From assembly GCF_016741815.1 (NCBI RefSeq), contig NZ_JAERRJ010000003.1, positions 532,256 through 596,255 of the forward strand: a stretch of 64,000 bases of DNA, given 5' to 3'. Below the pieces are notes generated by a model. The model was given only the letters and a program-made list of their open reading frames with translations. It did not search any database and was not told where the DNA came from. This document shows positions 53,242 to 61,361 of the stretch, piece after piece (positions within the stretch are counted from its first letter, which is position 1; every line of letters begins with the position of its first letter). The position numbers and the translations under genes are program-made. This stretch comes from Nocardia acididurans. Its GTDB lineage: Bacteria; Actinomycetota; Actinomycetes; Mycobacteriales; Mycobacteriaceae.

Positions 53242-55679
53242 ACGCGATCCGCCGAATCGACGCGCTCGTAGCCGAGCTGGACGTCGTGGGCGACCTCGCC
53301 GTCGGCGACGGTGACGCGGCTGAAGGCGGGCGGGTAGCCGCGGGCCATGACGGTGTAGCGGCCCTCGGCGAGGTCGGGGACGGTGTAGTGGCCGCTGTCG
53401 TCGGTGCGGGTGGTGGCGATCAGATCACCGGCCTCGTCGAGGACGGTGATCTGGGCGTCGGGGATCGCGTGGCCGGCATCGGTCCAGGCCGCACCGGCGA
53501 GTACCGCGCGGGGCGCGAGTTCCACGTCGTGGCGCAGCATTCCGCTCTCGGGGACGGTGAGACTGAGGGCGGTCGGGCGCATATGGTCGGCGACCGCCAC
53601 CAGCGTGTAGGTGCCGGGCAGCACACCGCGGCAGACGTAACCGCCCTCGGCGCTCGTGACGGCCGAGCCCACCACGTCACCGTAGGAGTCGGTGAGGGTG
53701 ATGGTCGCGTCCGCGAGAGGGAGGCCGCGTCCGGCGGAGCGCACGATGCCCGAGACCTCACCCGAGCCGACGAGGGCGATATCGAGCTGGTGCGGGCGGC
53801 GGCCGACGGTGATGGTGACAGCAGAGGGCTGGTAGCCGTTGGCGGAGACGATGAGTACGTAGCCGCCCGCACGCGGGACACCGATGCGGTAGGTGCCGTC
53901 CGCCTCGCCGATCGCGCGGGAAAGCTGGTGTCCCCGTTCGTCTATCAGCGTGAGCACCGCATCGGGGATCTCGTGCCCGTCCTCGCGGCGCACGCATCCG
54001 GCGATGGACAGCGACGGGGTTTCGAAGACCGGCTCGTCCTCGGGTTCGGGTTCCTCGTCGACCACCGTCTCGGGGACGGGGGCCGGGAACTCGTGCAGCG
54101 GAAGCTCTCTCATGAACATGAGCACCACCGCCGCCAGCACCGCCACTGCCGCGGACACGTAGAACACGCCGCTCATGGCATCGGTGAACCCGATCAGGAT
54201 CGGAGTGCGGACCTCGTCGGGCAGTTCGGCCATGGCGGCGGTATTGCTCTGCACCTGATTCAGTTGCGCCGCATCGAATCCCGGTGGCAGTACCCCGCCG
54301 AAGGCGTCCAGGATGCGATCCGGGAGCAGGTTGAACAGCACGGTCAGGAACGCGGCCACACCCAGGGTGCCGCCCATCTGGCGGAAGAAGGTGGCCGAGG
54401 CGGTCGACACGCCCATATCCGCTGCCGGGGCGGCGTTCTGCGCGGCGATGATGAGCGTCTGCATGCAGAAGCCGAGCCCGAATCCGATGACGCCGCAGTA
54501 CAGCAGCGGCTGCCACAGCGGGCTGTCGTAGTGCACCCACGCGAACAGCACCGACCCGCCCGCGATGATCAGCGACCCGAGCACCGTCAGCATCTTGTAC
54601 TTACCGGTGTACTTGGTGATGAGCCCGGCGATCTGCGCGCCGACCATGATGCCGAGCACCAGCGGCAGCATGAACAGTCCGGCCGCCGTCGGCGAATACC
54701 CCCGCACCACTTGGAAATACAGCGGCACCAGGATGATCGCGCCGAACATGGCCACGCCCACGATGAATCCGCCGCCGATGGCCACCGAGAAGGTGCCGCT
54801 GCGGAAGAGCCGCAACGGAATCAGCGCGGCATCCTTCATGAGGAATTCGACGATCAGGAACAGCACCAGCCCGGCCGCGGCGATGCCGTAGCAGAGCAGC
54901 GCGCGATCCGAACGCCAGCCCCACTCGCGGCCCTGCTGGGCGATGAGCAGCAGCGGGACCGTGCCCGCCGTCAGGGTGATCGCGCCCGCCCAGTCGATGC
55001 GCTGGCGCTGCCGTTGGAACGGCACGTTCAGGAATTTCGCCACCACCAGCATGGCGGCCAGGCCGATGGGCACGTTCACCAGGAACACCCAGCGCCAGCC
55101 CTCCAGCCGCAGCAGGTGGTCGGCATCGGAGAACCAGCCGCCGAGCACCGGCCCGAGCACGGTGGCGATACCGAAGACCATCATGAAATAGCCCTGGTAG
55201 CGCACTCTTTCGCGGGCGGGCACGATATCGCCGATGATGGTGAAGGCCAGCGACATGAGCCCGCCCGCGCCGAGGCCCTGTACCGCACGGAATCCCGCGA
55301 GCTGGTACATGGAGGTGGCGAAGGTGCACGCGACCGAGCCGAGGATGAAGACGCCGATGGCGATGAGGTAGCAGGGTTTTCGGCCGTAGATGTCGGCGAG
55401 CTTGCCGTACAGCGGCGTGCTGATGGTGGCGGTGATGAGGTAAGCCGTGGTGGCCCAGGCCTGTTCGTCGAATCCGTGCAGGCTGTTGGCGATTCGCACG
55501 ATCGCCACGCTGACGATGTTCTGGTCCAGGGCGGCCAGGAAGACACCCAGTAGCAGACCGGACAAAATGGTCAGAATCTGCCGGTGCGACAGCGTCTGCG
55601 CCACTGGCACATCGGGTTCCGGGTCGAACTCCCTGGCTCTCACCTGCTGCGGCATTGCCCGGGTGGTGACATTCGTCAT
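53238..55679 (-). CDS. DHA2-type MFS exporter fused to three transthyretin-like repeats
   Basis: 813 residues. Residues about 30–515 form a 14-helix DHA2 exporter (ILSGLLLGVFLAALDQNIVS at helix 1 and LAGFRAVQGLGAGGLMSLAF further on). From about 522 a 290-residue tail contains three repeats of about 85 residues (SIAGCVRREDGHEIPDAVLT, EVSGIVRSAGRGLPLADATI, VLAGAAWTDAGHAIPDAQIT), each with a YxxxVP/GTYTL core, the pattern of carboxypeptidase-regulatory-like domains. With 14 helices this tail should be in the cytoplasm. The downstream MFS gene overlaps by 4 nt. Confidence 0.88.
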   Translation of the reverse strand: MTNVTTRAMPQQVRAREFDPEPDVPVAQTLSHRQILTILSGLLLGVFLAALDQNIVSVAIVRIANSLHGFDEQAWATTAYLITATISTPLYGKLADIYGRKPCYLIAIGVFILGSVACTFATSMYQLAGFRAVQGLGAGGLMSLAFTIIGDIVPARERVRYQGYFMMVFGIATVLGPVLGGWFSDADHLLRLEGWRWVFLVNVPIGLAAMLVVAKFLNVPFQRQRQRIDWAGAITLTAGTVPLLLIAQQGREWGWRSDRALLCYGIAAAGLVLFLIVEFLMKDAALIPLRLFRSGTFSVAIGGGFIVGVAMFGAIILVPLYFQVVRGYSPTAAGLFMLPLVLGIMVGAQIAGLITKYTGKYKMLTVLGSLIIAGGSVLFAWVHYDSPLWQPLLYCGVIGFGLGFCMQTLIIAAQNAAPAADMGVSTASATFFRQMGGTLGVAAFLTVLFNLLPDRILDAFGGVLPPGFDAAQLNQVQSNTAAMAELPDEVRTPILIGFTDAMSGVFYVSAAVAVLAAVVLMFMRELPLHEFPAPVPETVVDEEPEPEDEPVFETPSLSIAGCVRREDGHEIPDAVLTLIDERGHQLSRAIGEADGTYRIGVPRAGGYVLIVSANGYQPSAVTITVGRRPHQLDIALVGSGEVSGIVRSAGRGLPLADATITLTDSYGDVVGSAVTSAEGGYVCRGVLPGTYTLVAVADHMRPTALSLTVPESGMLRHDVELAPRAVLAGAAWTDAGHAIPDAQITVLDEAGDLIATTRTDDSGHYTVPDLAEGRYTVMARGYPPAFSRVTVADGEVAHDVQLGYERVDSADRV

Positions 55680-55798
55680 GTTTGCGGCCCTTGTCGGATT
55701 CGGGTGTCCGTACCTGCGGTGCTACTCGAAAAGACCTCGCCATGAAGCAATTCGGCAGCTTACCCGGACCCCGAAACCGGCACTCCGGCCGGGGGAGG

Positions 55799-56485
55799 TT
55801 ACACCTCCACTTGTGCGTACAGCGGAATTCCGGTGTGGAAGAACCGGATGAGGCGGCCGATGCGCACGCTGTGGTCGACGAGCCGGCCGTAGTGGTGCAC
55901 CACCATGGCCAGGTCGATGGCCATGGCCGAACCGTGCGACCAGCCCGGATCCCCGGCCAGCTCTAGCACCTGGGCGCGCAGGCGATCCATGCGTTCGTCG
56001 CGGGTCACCAGAGCACGATCACGCGGCGGGTGCTGTGCGGCAATGACTCCCACCACGGTGCCGACGATATCGATGGCGGCGCCGGAGATTTCCACCAGCA
56101 GATCAGTGATCTGGTGCGGTGCAACGGGTTCCGGGTAACGGCGCACGACATTGTCGGCAGCGCGACTGAGGGCGTCGCTCACCGCGAGCAGATCGTCGGC
56201 GATCTGCATGGCGGTGATCACGTGGCGCAGATCGCGGGCCACCGGCGCTTCCAGGGCCAGCAATATAACCGACCGGTCTTCACATTTCGCGTGCTCGACC
56301 TGGATCTGCTCCTCCAGCGCGAACACCTCGTAGGCGGCGGTGAGATCACTGCCGGCGAGCGCCGACGACGCCCGCTCGGCTGCCTCATGGGTCAGCCGAG
56401 CCATATGTGCCAGCTCATCGGTCAAAGCCATGAGCTCGATGGAGAATTTCGTCCGCACCCGCATAGTCTGTCCGCCCGCCCGCAC
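55799..56485 (-). CDS. PhoU-family protein
   Basis: 228 residues, all helical, with two PhoU-type three-helix units. FSIELMALTDELAHMARLTHEAAERASSAL is the first PhoU motif; VILLALEAPVARDLRHVITAMQIADDLLAVSDALSRAAD is the second signature helix. PhoU controls phosphate transport through PhoR and Pst, but no pst genes are near, so this may be an orphan paralogue. GTG start is supported by TACTGT six bases upstream; an ATG seven codons later is also possible. Confidence 0.87.
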   Translation of the reverse strand: MRAGGQTMRVRTKFSIELMALTDELAHMARLTHEAAERASSALAGSDLTAAYEVFALEEQIQVEHAKCEDRSVILLALEAPVARDLRHVITAMQIADDLLAVSDALSRAADNVVRRYPEPVAPHQITDLLVEISGAAIDIVGTVVGVIAAQHPPRDRALVTRDERMDRLRAQVLELAGDPGWSHGSAMAIDLAMVVHHYGRLVDHSVRIGRLIRFFHTGIPLYAQVEV

Positions 56486-56491
56486 CCCTGC

Positions 56492-56497
56492 ACAGTA
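56492..56497 (-). promoter_or_regulatory. -10 box TACTGT for leaderless PhoU gene
   Basis: TACTGT on the minus strand, six bases before the GTG at 56485. Confidence 0.45.
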
Positions 56498-56643
56498 TCG
56501 CGAGGAAATCTCCTGTCCGCGAACGAGTCTCGGTAGTTGAACCCCACAAGTACCAACCAGTATTTATTGAACGGTTGTACCACGGTGGATGAACCAGGCG
56601 CGTCGCTACCGGAAAACCCCAGGCCGTCCCCCAGACTGGGGCG

Positions 56644-57825
56644 GTGGCCACCCCCGCTGCCGAACCCGAGGAGCAGGACCTACCGCAGACCCCAGCCGCC
56701 GGGCCACCACCGCCCGGCAGCCGGATGCCCCCATGGCTACCCAGGGCCATGGCCCTGGCCCTGGTATTCCTCGGCCTCTTCGAACTCGCCAACTGGGCCA
56801 CGCACCGGCTGCTCGGCATCATCATCATGCTCGCGGTCGCCTTCTTCGTCGCCCTCGCCATGGAGCCGGCCGTCAACGCCCTCGCCCTGCGCGGCATGGC
56901 CCGCGGACTCGCCACCGCCCTCGTCTTCCTGGTGGTGCTCGCGGCCGTCGCCGGCTTCACCGCGGCGCTCGGCGTCCTGCTGGTCGAGACCGTGGGCGAC
57001 GTCCTCGACGAACTGCCCGGACTGCTCGAGGACGGCGTGCACTGGGTGAACAGCGCCTTCCATCAGGATTTCACCGTGAAACAACTGCGCGACCGGCTGT
57101 TCCACGACTCCGACATCGTGAGCGGGTACGCCGAACGCGCGGCCGGCAATGCCTGGGGACTGTCCAGCACCGTGCTGGGCGGACTGGCGCGCGTGGTCAC
57201 CATCGCCCTGTTCGCCGTCTACATGACCGCCGCCGGGCCGAACTTCCGGCGCGCGGTGTGCTCGCTGCTGCCGCCCGCCAAACAGTCCACCGTGCTGCAC
57301 GCGTGGGACCTGGCCATCGACAAGACCGGCGGCTACCTCTACTCACGGGCGCTGCTGGCCGTCATCTCCGCGGTCGCGCACGGGGCTTTCCTTGCGCTGC
57401 TCGGACTTCCGAACGCGATCGCACTGGGCGTGTGGTTCGGCGTGATCGCCTCCTTCGTGCCGACCATCGGCACCTATATCGCCGGGGTGCTGCCGATTCT
57501 GGTGGCGCTCACCATCGAACCCATCGACGCGGTGTGGATCCTCATCTTCGTGGTGGTGTACCAGTGGATTCAGGACTACGTGCTGCAACCGCGCATCACC
57601 GCGCGCACCGTGGACGTGAACCCGGCCGTCGCACTGCTGTCGGTCATGGTGGGCGCGGCGCTGCTGGGCGCGGTGGGCGCACTGCTCGCCATCCCCGCGA
57701 CGGCAACCGTGCAGGCGTTCCTGAGCGAATACATCAAACGGTACGAGGTGGCCGACGATCCGCGCATCGAACGGCGCGGCGGAAAAGGCAAGGCACGCAA
57801 GGAGAAAGCGCCCGAGCCGTCCTGA
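56644..57825 (+). CDS. AI-2E/PerM-family transporter
   Basis: 393 residues, eight helices. LALVFLGLFELANWATHRLLGIIIMLAVAFFVALAM opens the membrane part after a Pro-rich N-terminus. VIASFVPTIGTYIAGVLPILVALT and VVYQWIQDYVLQPRITARTVDVNPAV are the conserved C-terminal family blocks. The family includes AI-2 exporters and Na+/H+ antiporters, so the substrate is open. A GTG start is chosen; it converges with the EamA gene. Confidence 0.9.
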   Translation: MATPAAEPEEQDLPQTPAAGPPPPGSRMPPWLPRAMALALVFLGLFELANWATHRLLGIIIMLAVAFFVALAMEPAVNALALRGMARGLATALVFLVVLAAVAGFTAALGVLLVETVGDVLDELPGLLEDGVHWVNSAFHQDFTVKQLRDRLFHDSDIVSGYAERAAGNAWGLSSTVLGGLARVVTIALFAVYMTAAGPNFRRAVCSLLPPAKQSTVLHAWDLAIDKTGGYLYSRALLAVISAVAHGAFLALLGLPNAIALGVWFGVIASFVPTIGTYIAGVLPILVALTIEPIDAVWILIFVVVYQWIQDYVLQPRITARTVDVNPAVALLSVMVGAALLGAVGALLAIPATATVQAFLSEYIKRYEVADDPRIERRGGKGKARKEKAPEPS

Positions 57826-57831
57826 GCCCGC

Positions 57832-58707
57832 TCAGACCGCGGCGGGCTCCTTCACCTCCGGTCTGGCCCTGGCCGTGCCCAGAATCGAACCCAGGATCAC
57901 CAGCGGGAAGCCGATCGCCATGCCCGCGGTCAGCGGTTCGTCAAGCAGGGAGACGCCGATCAGCAGGGCCACCGCCGGGTTGATGTAGGTGATCACCGTG
58001 GCCCGGGACGGACCGACCTCGCCGATGAGCGCGAAGAAGATCACGAAAGCGATGGCCGTGCACAGCAATCCGAGACCGACCACGGACCAGGTGGCATCGG
58101 CCGGGTAGTGCTCGGGACGCCGCCAGACGGCGAAGGGCAGGTACACCAGGGCGGCCAGGATCAGCGACGCGGTCACCACACCCATCGGCGGCAGATCGGC
58201 CAGCTTGCGATTGATCATGATGGGGCCGAGCGCGTAGCCGACCACACTCACCGCGATGGCCGCCAGCGCACCCAGATTCGAGGTGTCGATATCCAGGCCG
58301 ACCAGGGCCGCCACCCCCGCCAGGCCGACCACCAGGCCGACGATCCGCCGCGTGTCCAGGCGCTCGTGGCCCAGCCGGGTCACCAGCAGCACCGCCACCA
58401 GCGGCACGGCCGCGATCAGCAGGCCCACGGTGGAACTGTTCAGCGACGTCTCGGCCTGACTGATCAGCAGCCACGGGCCGACGATCTCGACCACCGTGTA
58501 GGCCAGCAGCCACCGCCATTTGCGCAGCACCGGCGCGAAAGCCTTGGTGTACAGGGCGATCGGCAACAGCACCAGCGCGCCCAGGAAGGTGCGGCCGAAG
58601 GCCACCACCACCGGATCGAAATCCTCGACCGCCACCCGGATCATGGCGTAGGGGACGCCCCAGATCAGGCCCATGGCCAGAAACAGCATCCATCCGCGCT
58701 TGCTCAT
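57832..58707 (-). CDS. EamA/DMT-family transporter
   Basis: 291 residues, ten helices in two EamA repeats. LFLAMGLIWGVPYAMIRVAV is the first-helix signature, FGRTFLGALVLLPIAL follows, and the second half contains GPSRATVITYINPAVALLIGVSLL, the family's last-helix signature. Such proteins move metabolites or drugs out; substrate unknown. Six base pairs separate it from the AI-2E gene. Confidence 0.9.
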   Translation of the reverse strand: MSKRGWMLFLAMGLIWGVPYAMIRVAVEDFDPVVVAFGRTFLGALVLLPIALYTKAFAPVLRKWRWLLAYTVVEIVGPWLLISQAETSLNSSTVGLLIAAVPLVAVLLVTRLGHERLDTRRIVGLVVGLAGVAALVGLDIDTSNLGALAAIAVSVVGYALGPIMINRKLADLPPMGVVTASLILAALVYLPFAVWRRPEHYPADATWSVVGLGLLCTAIAFVIFFALIGEVGPSRATVITYINPAVALLIGVSLLDEPLTAGMAIGFPLVILGSILGTARARPEVKEPAAV

Positions 58708-58906
58708 CCCACGGCCCTGCTCTCGCGATTCATCCCATCACTCCTTCCATCGGAGCGTAAGGCACCCGCACGACATTCCCTGAGCGGATGACCGGTCCGG
58801 TGAGCACGCTGACCGCAATCCCGATGTACGCGTGCACTGACCAGGGCAAACCCTGGAGGGTGTCGGTGAACCACACGGCTCACGCGGCGGGCTAGAGTCC
58901 GACGGT

Positions 58907-60274
58907 ATGGCGACACCGGATGTGGAATCCGCAGCGGAAGCCCACCCCTCGGCGGCCGAGATCGGGCGCGCGGCCCGCAGGCAGGCGTCCCGATCGGAAC
59001 TGGGGCAGTGGAAACCGGGACCGGACCGCGCCGATCCGATCGCGATCCTTGAACGCCAGGCCGCCACCCGCGTCGCCGAGCTGGTGCGAATCCGGCACGC
59101 GCGCATGGCCGCCGGACATTTCCCCTTCTACCGCGGCGCACCGGCCATCATGGCCGCCGACCTCGCCGCCGGACCCAGCACCGGACTGACCGTGCAACTG
59201 TGCGGAGACGCGCACCTGTCGAACTTCGGACTCTTCGCCTCACCCGAACGCGCACTCGTCTTCGACCTCAACGACTTCGACGAAACCCTGCCCGGCCCCT
59301 TCGAATGGGATGTGAAGCGGCTCGCCGCCAGCCTCGCGGTCGCGGCACGCGCCAACGGCTGCGACGACACCGCCGCCGGGGCAGCGGCGGGCGCGGCGGC
59401 AACGGCCTACCGGGAAGCCATGATTCGCTTCGCCACCCTCGGCGAAACCGACGTCTGGTACCAGATGACCGACGCACAGCAGGTGGCGGACCTGATCACC
59501 CCGAAGAGCCGCAAACTCATCGACAAGGTGACCACCAAGGCCCGATCCCGCACCAGCCTGCAGGCCCTCGACAAACTCACCGAACCCGGACCCGACGGCA
59601 CGCCGGTCATCCGGCACGACCCACCCCTGCTCATGCCGGTGCCGAAAGAACTTCTCGCGGAAGTGGATTCGGTACTCGCCGACTACCGGCGCAGCCTGCC
59701 CGAGGAACGCCGCATCCTGCTCGACCGCTACGAACTGCGCGATATCGCCATGAAGGTCGTCGGCGTCGGCAGCGTCGGCACCCGCTGCTTCATCGCCCTG
59801 TTCACCGGCCGCTCCACCGGCGACCCACTGTTCCTCCAGGTGAAGCAGGCCGAGGACTCCGTACTCGCAAACCACCTGAACGCCAGCATCTTCCGCCACC
59901 AGGGCCATCGCGTCGTCCACGGCCAGCGCCTCACCCAGGCGGCCGGCGACATCTTCCTCGGCTGGGCCACCGGCCCCGACGGCAACTTCTACTACTGGCG
60001 GCAACTGCGGGACATGAAGGGCTCGGTCACCATCGAGGACATGTCCGGCGCCCAACTGCACCAGTACGCCATCCTCTGCGGCCACACCCTCGCCCGCGGC
60101 CACGCCCGCTCCGGCGACCGCGTCGCCATCGCCACCTACCTCGGCAACGGCGGCAGCTTCGACCGCGCCATGACCGAATTCGCCCTCGCCTACGCCGACC
60201 AGACCGCAACCGACCACGAAAAACTGCTGGCCGCAATGGATTCCGGCCGGGTCGACGCAGCGCACGAGAGCTGA
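58907..60274 (+). CDS. DUF2252-family protein
   Basis: 455 residues, with the DUF2252 features: RMAAGHFPFYRGAPAIMAADL, QLCGDAHLSNFGLFASPERALVFDLNDFDETLPGPFEWD (a kinase-like GDxHxxN / DxD site), and VVGVGSVGTRCFIALFTGRSTGDPLFLQVKQAEDS. The His, Asn and Asp residues suggest a phosphotransferase-like fold, but no reaction is established. TAGAGT lies eight bases before the ATG, so the message may be leaderless. It is the last host gene before the tRNA-associated element. Confidence 0.9.
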   Translation: MATPDVESAAEAHPSAAEIGRAARRQASRSELGQWKPGPDRADPIAILERQAATRVAELVRIRHARMAAGHFPFYRGAPAIMAADLAAGPSTGLTVQLCGDAHLSNFGLFASPERALVFDLNDFDETLPGPFEWDVKRLAASLAVAARANGCDDTAAGAAAGAAATAYREAMIRFATLGETDVWYQMTDAQQVADLITPKSRKLIDKVTTKARSRTSLQALDKLTEPGPDGTPVIRHDPPLLMPVPKELLAEVDSVLADYRRSLPEERRILLDRYELRDIAMKVVGVGSVGTRCFIALFTGRSTGDPLFLQVKQAEDSVLANHLNASIFRHQGHRVVHGQRLTQAAGDIFLGWATGPDGNFYYWRQLRDMKGSVTIEDMSGAQLHQYAILCGHTLARGHARSGDRVAIATYLGNGGSFDRAMTEFALAYADQTATDHEKLLAAMDSGRVDAAHES

Positions 60275-60476
60275 ACCCGCCGTCGCGTCGACCGGACGTG
60301 GCGGCGGCGTCCCTGCGCTACGCGGTGCGCCGAACGCTCACAGCATTCGGCGAGTGAGTCCTTGGTGGCGGCCCGGTCCACATCACTGCGGCTGAGCAGA
60401 CCCGCCGCTCCGCGATGGCGCGGGTGCTGGCACCCCGTGTGATCGTTCGTTTCCACACGTCGAAGGTCTGCTTCAT
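60275..60476 (-). pseudogene. Frameshifted helix-turn-helix protein remnant
   Basis: From an ATG with a GAGGGAGACG ribosome site, the frame reads MKQTFDVWKRTITRGASTRAIAER and then breaks. In the next frame the sequence continues GLLSRSDVDRAATKDSLAECCERSAHRVAQ. Joined by one missing base this gives STRAIAERAG-LLSRSDVDR, a plausible helix-turn-helix, so a single-base deletion has likely inactivated it. It resembles small regulators of actinobacterial mobile elements. It runs into the 3' end of the DUF2252 gene. Confidence 0.45.
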
Positions 60477-60529
60477 CGTCGCGTCTCCCTCGAATCGTCC
60501 GGTGCGCCACCTCGAGCCGAACCAATGCG

Positions 60530-60565
60530 AAAGCGGCCCGGAACCTAGTGGTTCCGGGCCGCTTT
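60530..60565 (-). terminator. tRNA-type terminator hairpin, copy 1
   Basis: Perfect 16-bp stem AAAGCGGCCCGGAACC and complement with loop TAGT, next to the tRNA-Met 3' half. A diverged copy is at 63066–63101. Confidence 0.75.
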
Positions 60566-60610
60566 CCTAGTAGCGGGGACAGGATTTGAACCTGCGACCT
60601 CTGGGTTATG
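60566..60610 (-). repeat. Direct repeat copy 1: tRNA-Met 3' half (attachment site)
   Basis: Reading the minus strand, CATAACCCAGAGG, a T-arm (GCAGGTTCAAATCCTGT) and CCCCGCTA form the anticodon-to-acceptor half of a tRNA-Met (CAT). The 45 bases match 63103–63147 with one mismatch (C/A at 60574 versus 63111). The identity starts at the anticodon, the usual crossover point of tRNA-targeting integrases. No D-arm or 5' acceptor lies upstream, so this is not a working tRNA. Confidence 0.85.
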
Positions 60611-60742
60611 GGCTCACGAGGACACGTTCCCATGCGGGTCGGCGGGTACCGCAGAATCCCATCCGTGTCGGTCAGCGGGGTGTCGCCCGTACCGGTTTGT
60701 CCTTATCGTTCCACCCGTTTCGCTGGATTCCGCCGTGTTCGG

Positions 60743-60762
60743 TTGCCAAATCCGTTGCCAAA
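60743..60762. repeat. TTGCCAAA pair, 12-bp period (integrase-arm-like)
   Basis: Two copies of TTGCCAAA lie 12 bp apart, 133 bp from the first attachment copy. The pair is framed by a 10-bp inverted repeat (CCGCCGTGTT at 60730, AACACGGCGG at 60761). The related pair ATGCCAAA occurs at 63038. Confidence 0.5.
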
Positions 60763-60779
60763 CACGGCGGATTTGGGGA

Positions 60780-61007
60780 TCGGTATCGCGTCGAGAAGTA
60801 GCGAGCATGCTGCCCGGTGGCGATCGTCATACCGATGAGCGCCCGCAGGGTGGTGGAGGGCGCGGAAACCGTCGGTGCCGCAACCGGATCGGCGGCCAGC
60901 AGCAGCGCCACGCGGTCGGCGATCCTCGTCATACCGCTCGTGATCAACTCACGCAGCTGCGCGTCGTGGGCACTCGCCCGCAGGCACGCAGTAAAGAGAG
61001 TGAGCAC
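60780..61007 (-). pseudogene. TetR-family regulator C-terminal fragment
   Basis: A frame beginning LTLFTACLRASAHDAQLRELI and continuing with MTRIADRVALLLAADPV and LIGMTIATGQ resembles the C-terminal helices of TetR proteins. There is no N-terminal helix-turn-helix; the upstream end is joined to a protease-propeptide fragment in another frame. It is a truncated remnant. Confidence 0.5.
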
Positions 61008-61020
61008 GAACCCGGGGAAG

Positions 61021-61197
61021 ATTCAGGACGGCCGACTTCACGGTGGTTTCCTTGATTTTCGCGTTCGACAGCACCCCGTCGATATTCGCGCCGTCTTTCA
61101 CCGAGACGAGATGGACGTTGGGGACGCCACGACCGCGTTCAGCCTTATCTACGGTGATCCTCGGCTTGTGCTCGGCGGGTTCGGCGGTGGCGGGATC
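61021..61197 (-). pseudogene. Orphan copy of a subtilase propeptide
   Basis: About 59 residues: EPAEHKPRITVDKAERGRGV, then VKDGANIDGVLSNAKIKETTV. These match the start of the mature-side propeptide of the protease at 61362 (DPAEAKPKVSVGRAENGRAI and VKDGVDIDKVLSNAKIKETKV). No signal peptide precedes it and no catalytic domain follows; the reading frame runs directly into TetR-derived sequence. It is a duplicated and truncated copy of the protease gene's 5' part. Confidence 0.7.
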
Positions 61198-61361
61198 GCC
61201 GATGCGACAGAGGTTGAACATTTCTGCGGGTGATACAGCAGTGCGCCACGACCGAGATTGGTTGCGGCGCACTGTTATTCGTGCTTCCGGGAGCTTTCCG
61301 CGGACCGTCGATCAACCTGTCGTTGAGCGGGCGGTGTCTCGCGGGCGGTTCGCCTTGACGG

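Noticed and set aside
53043..55553. 836-codon open frame opposite the DHA2 transporter fusion
   Set aside because: Same effect: its composition is His/Arg/Asp-rich and it lies entirely over a well-supported gene.
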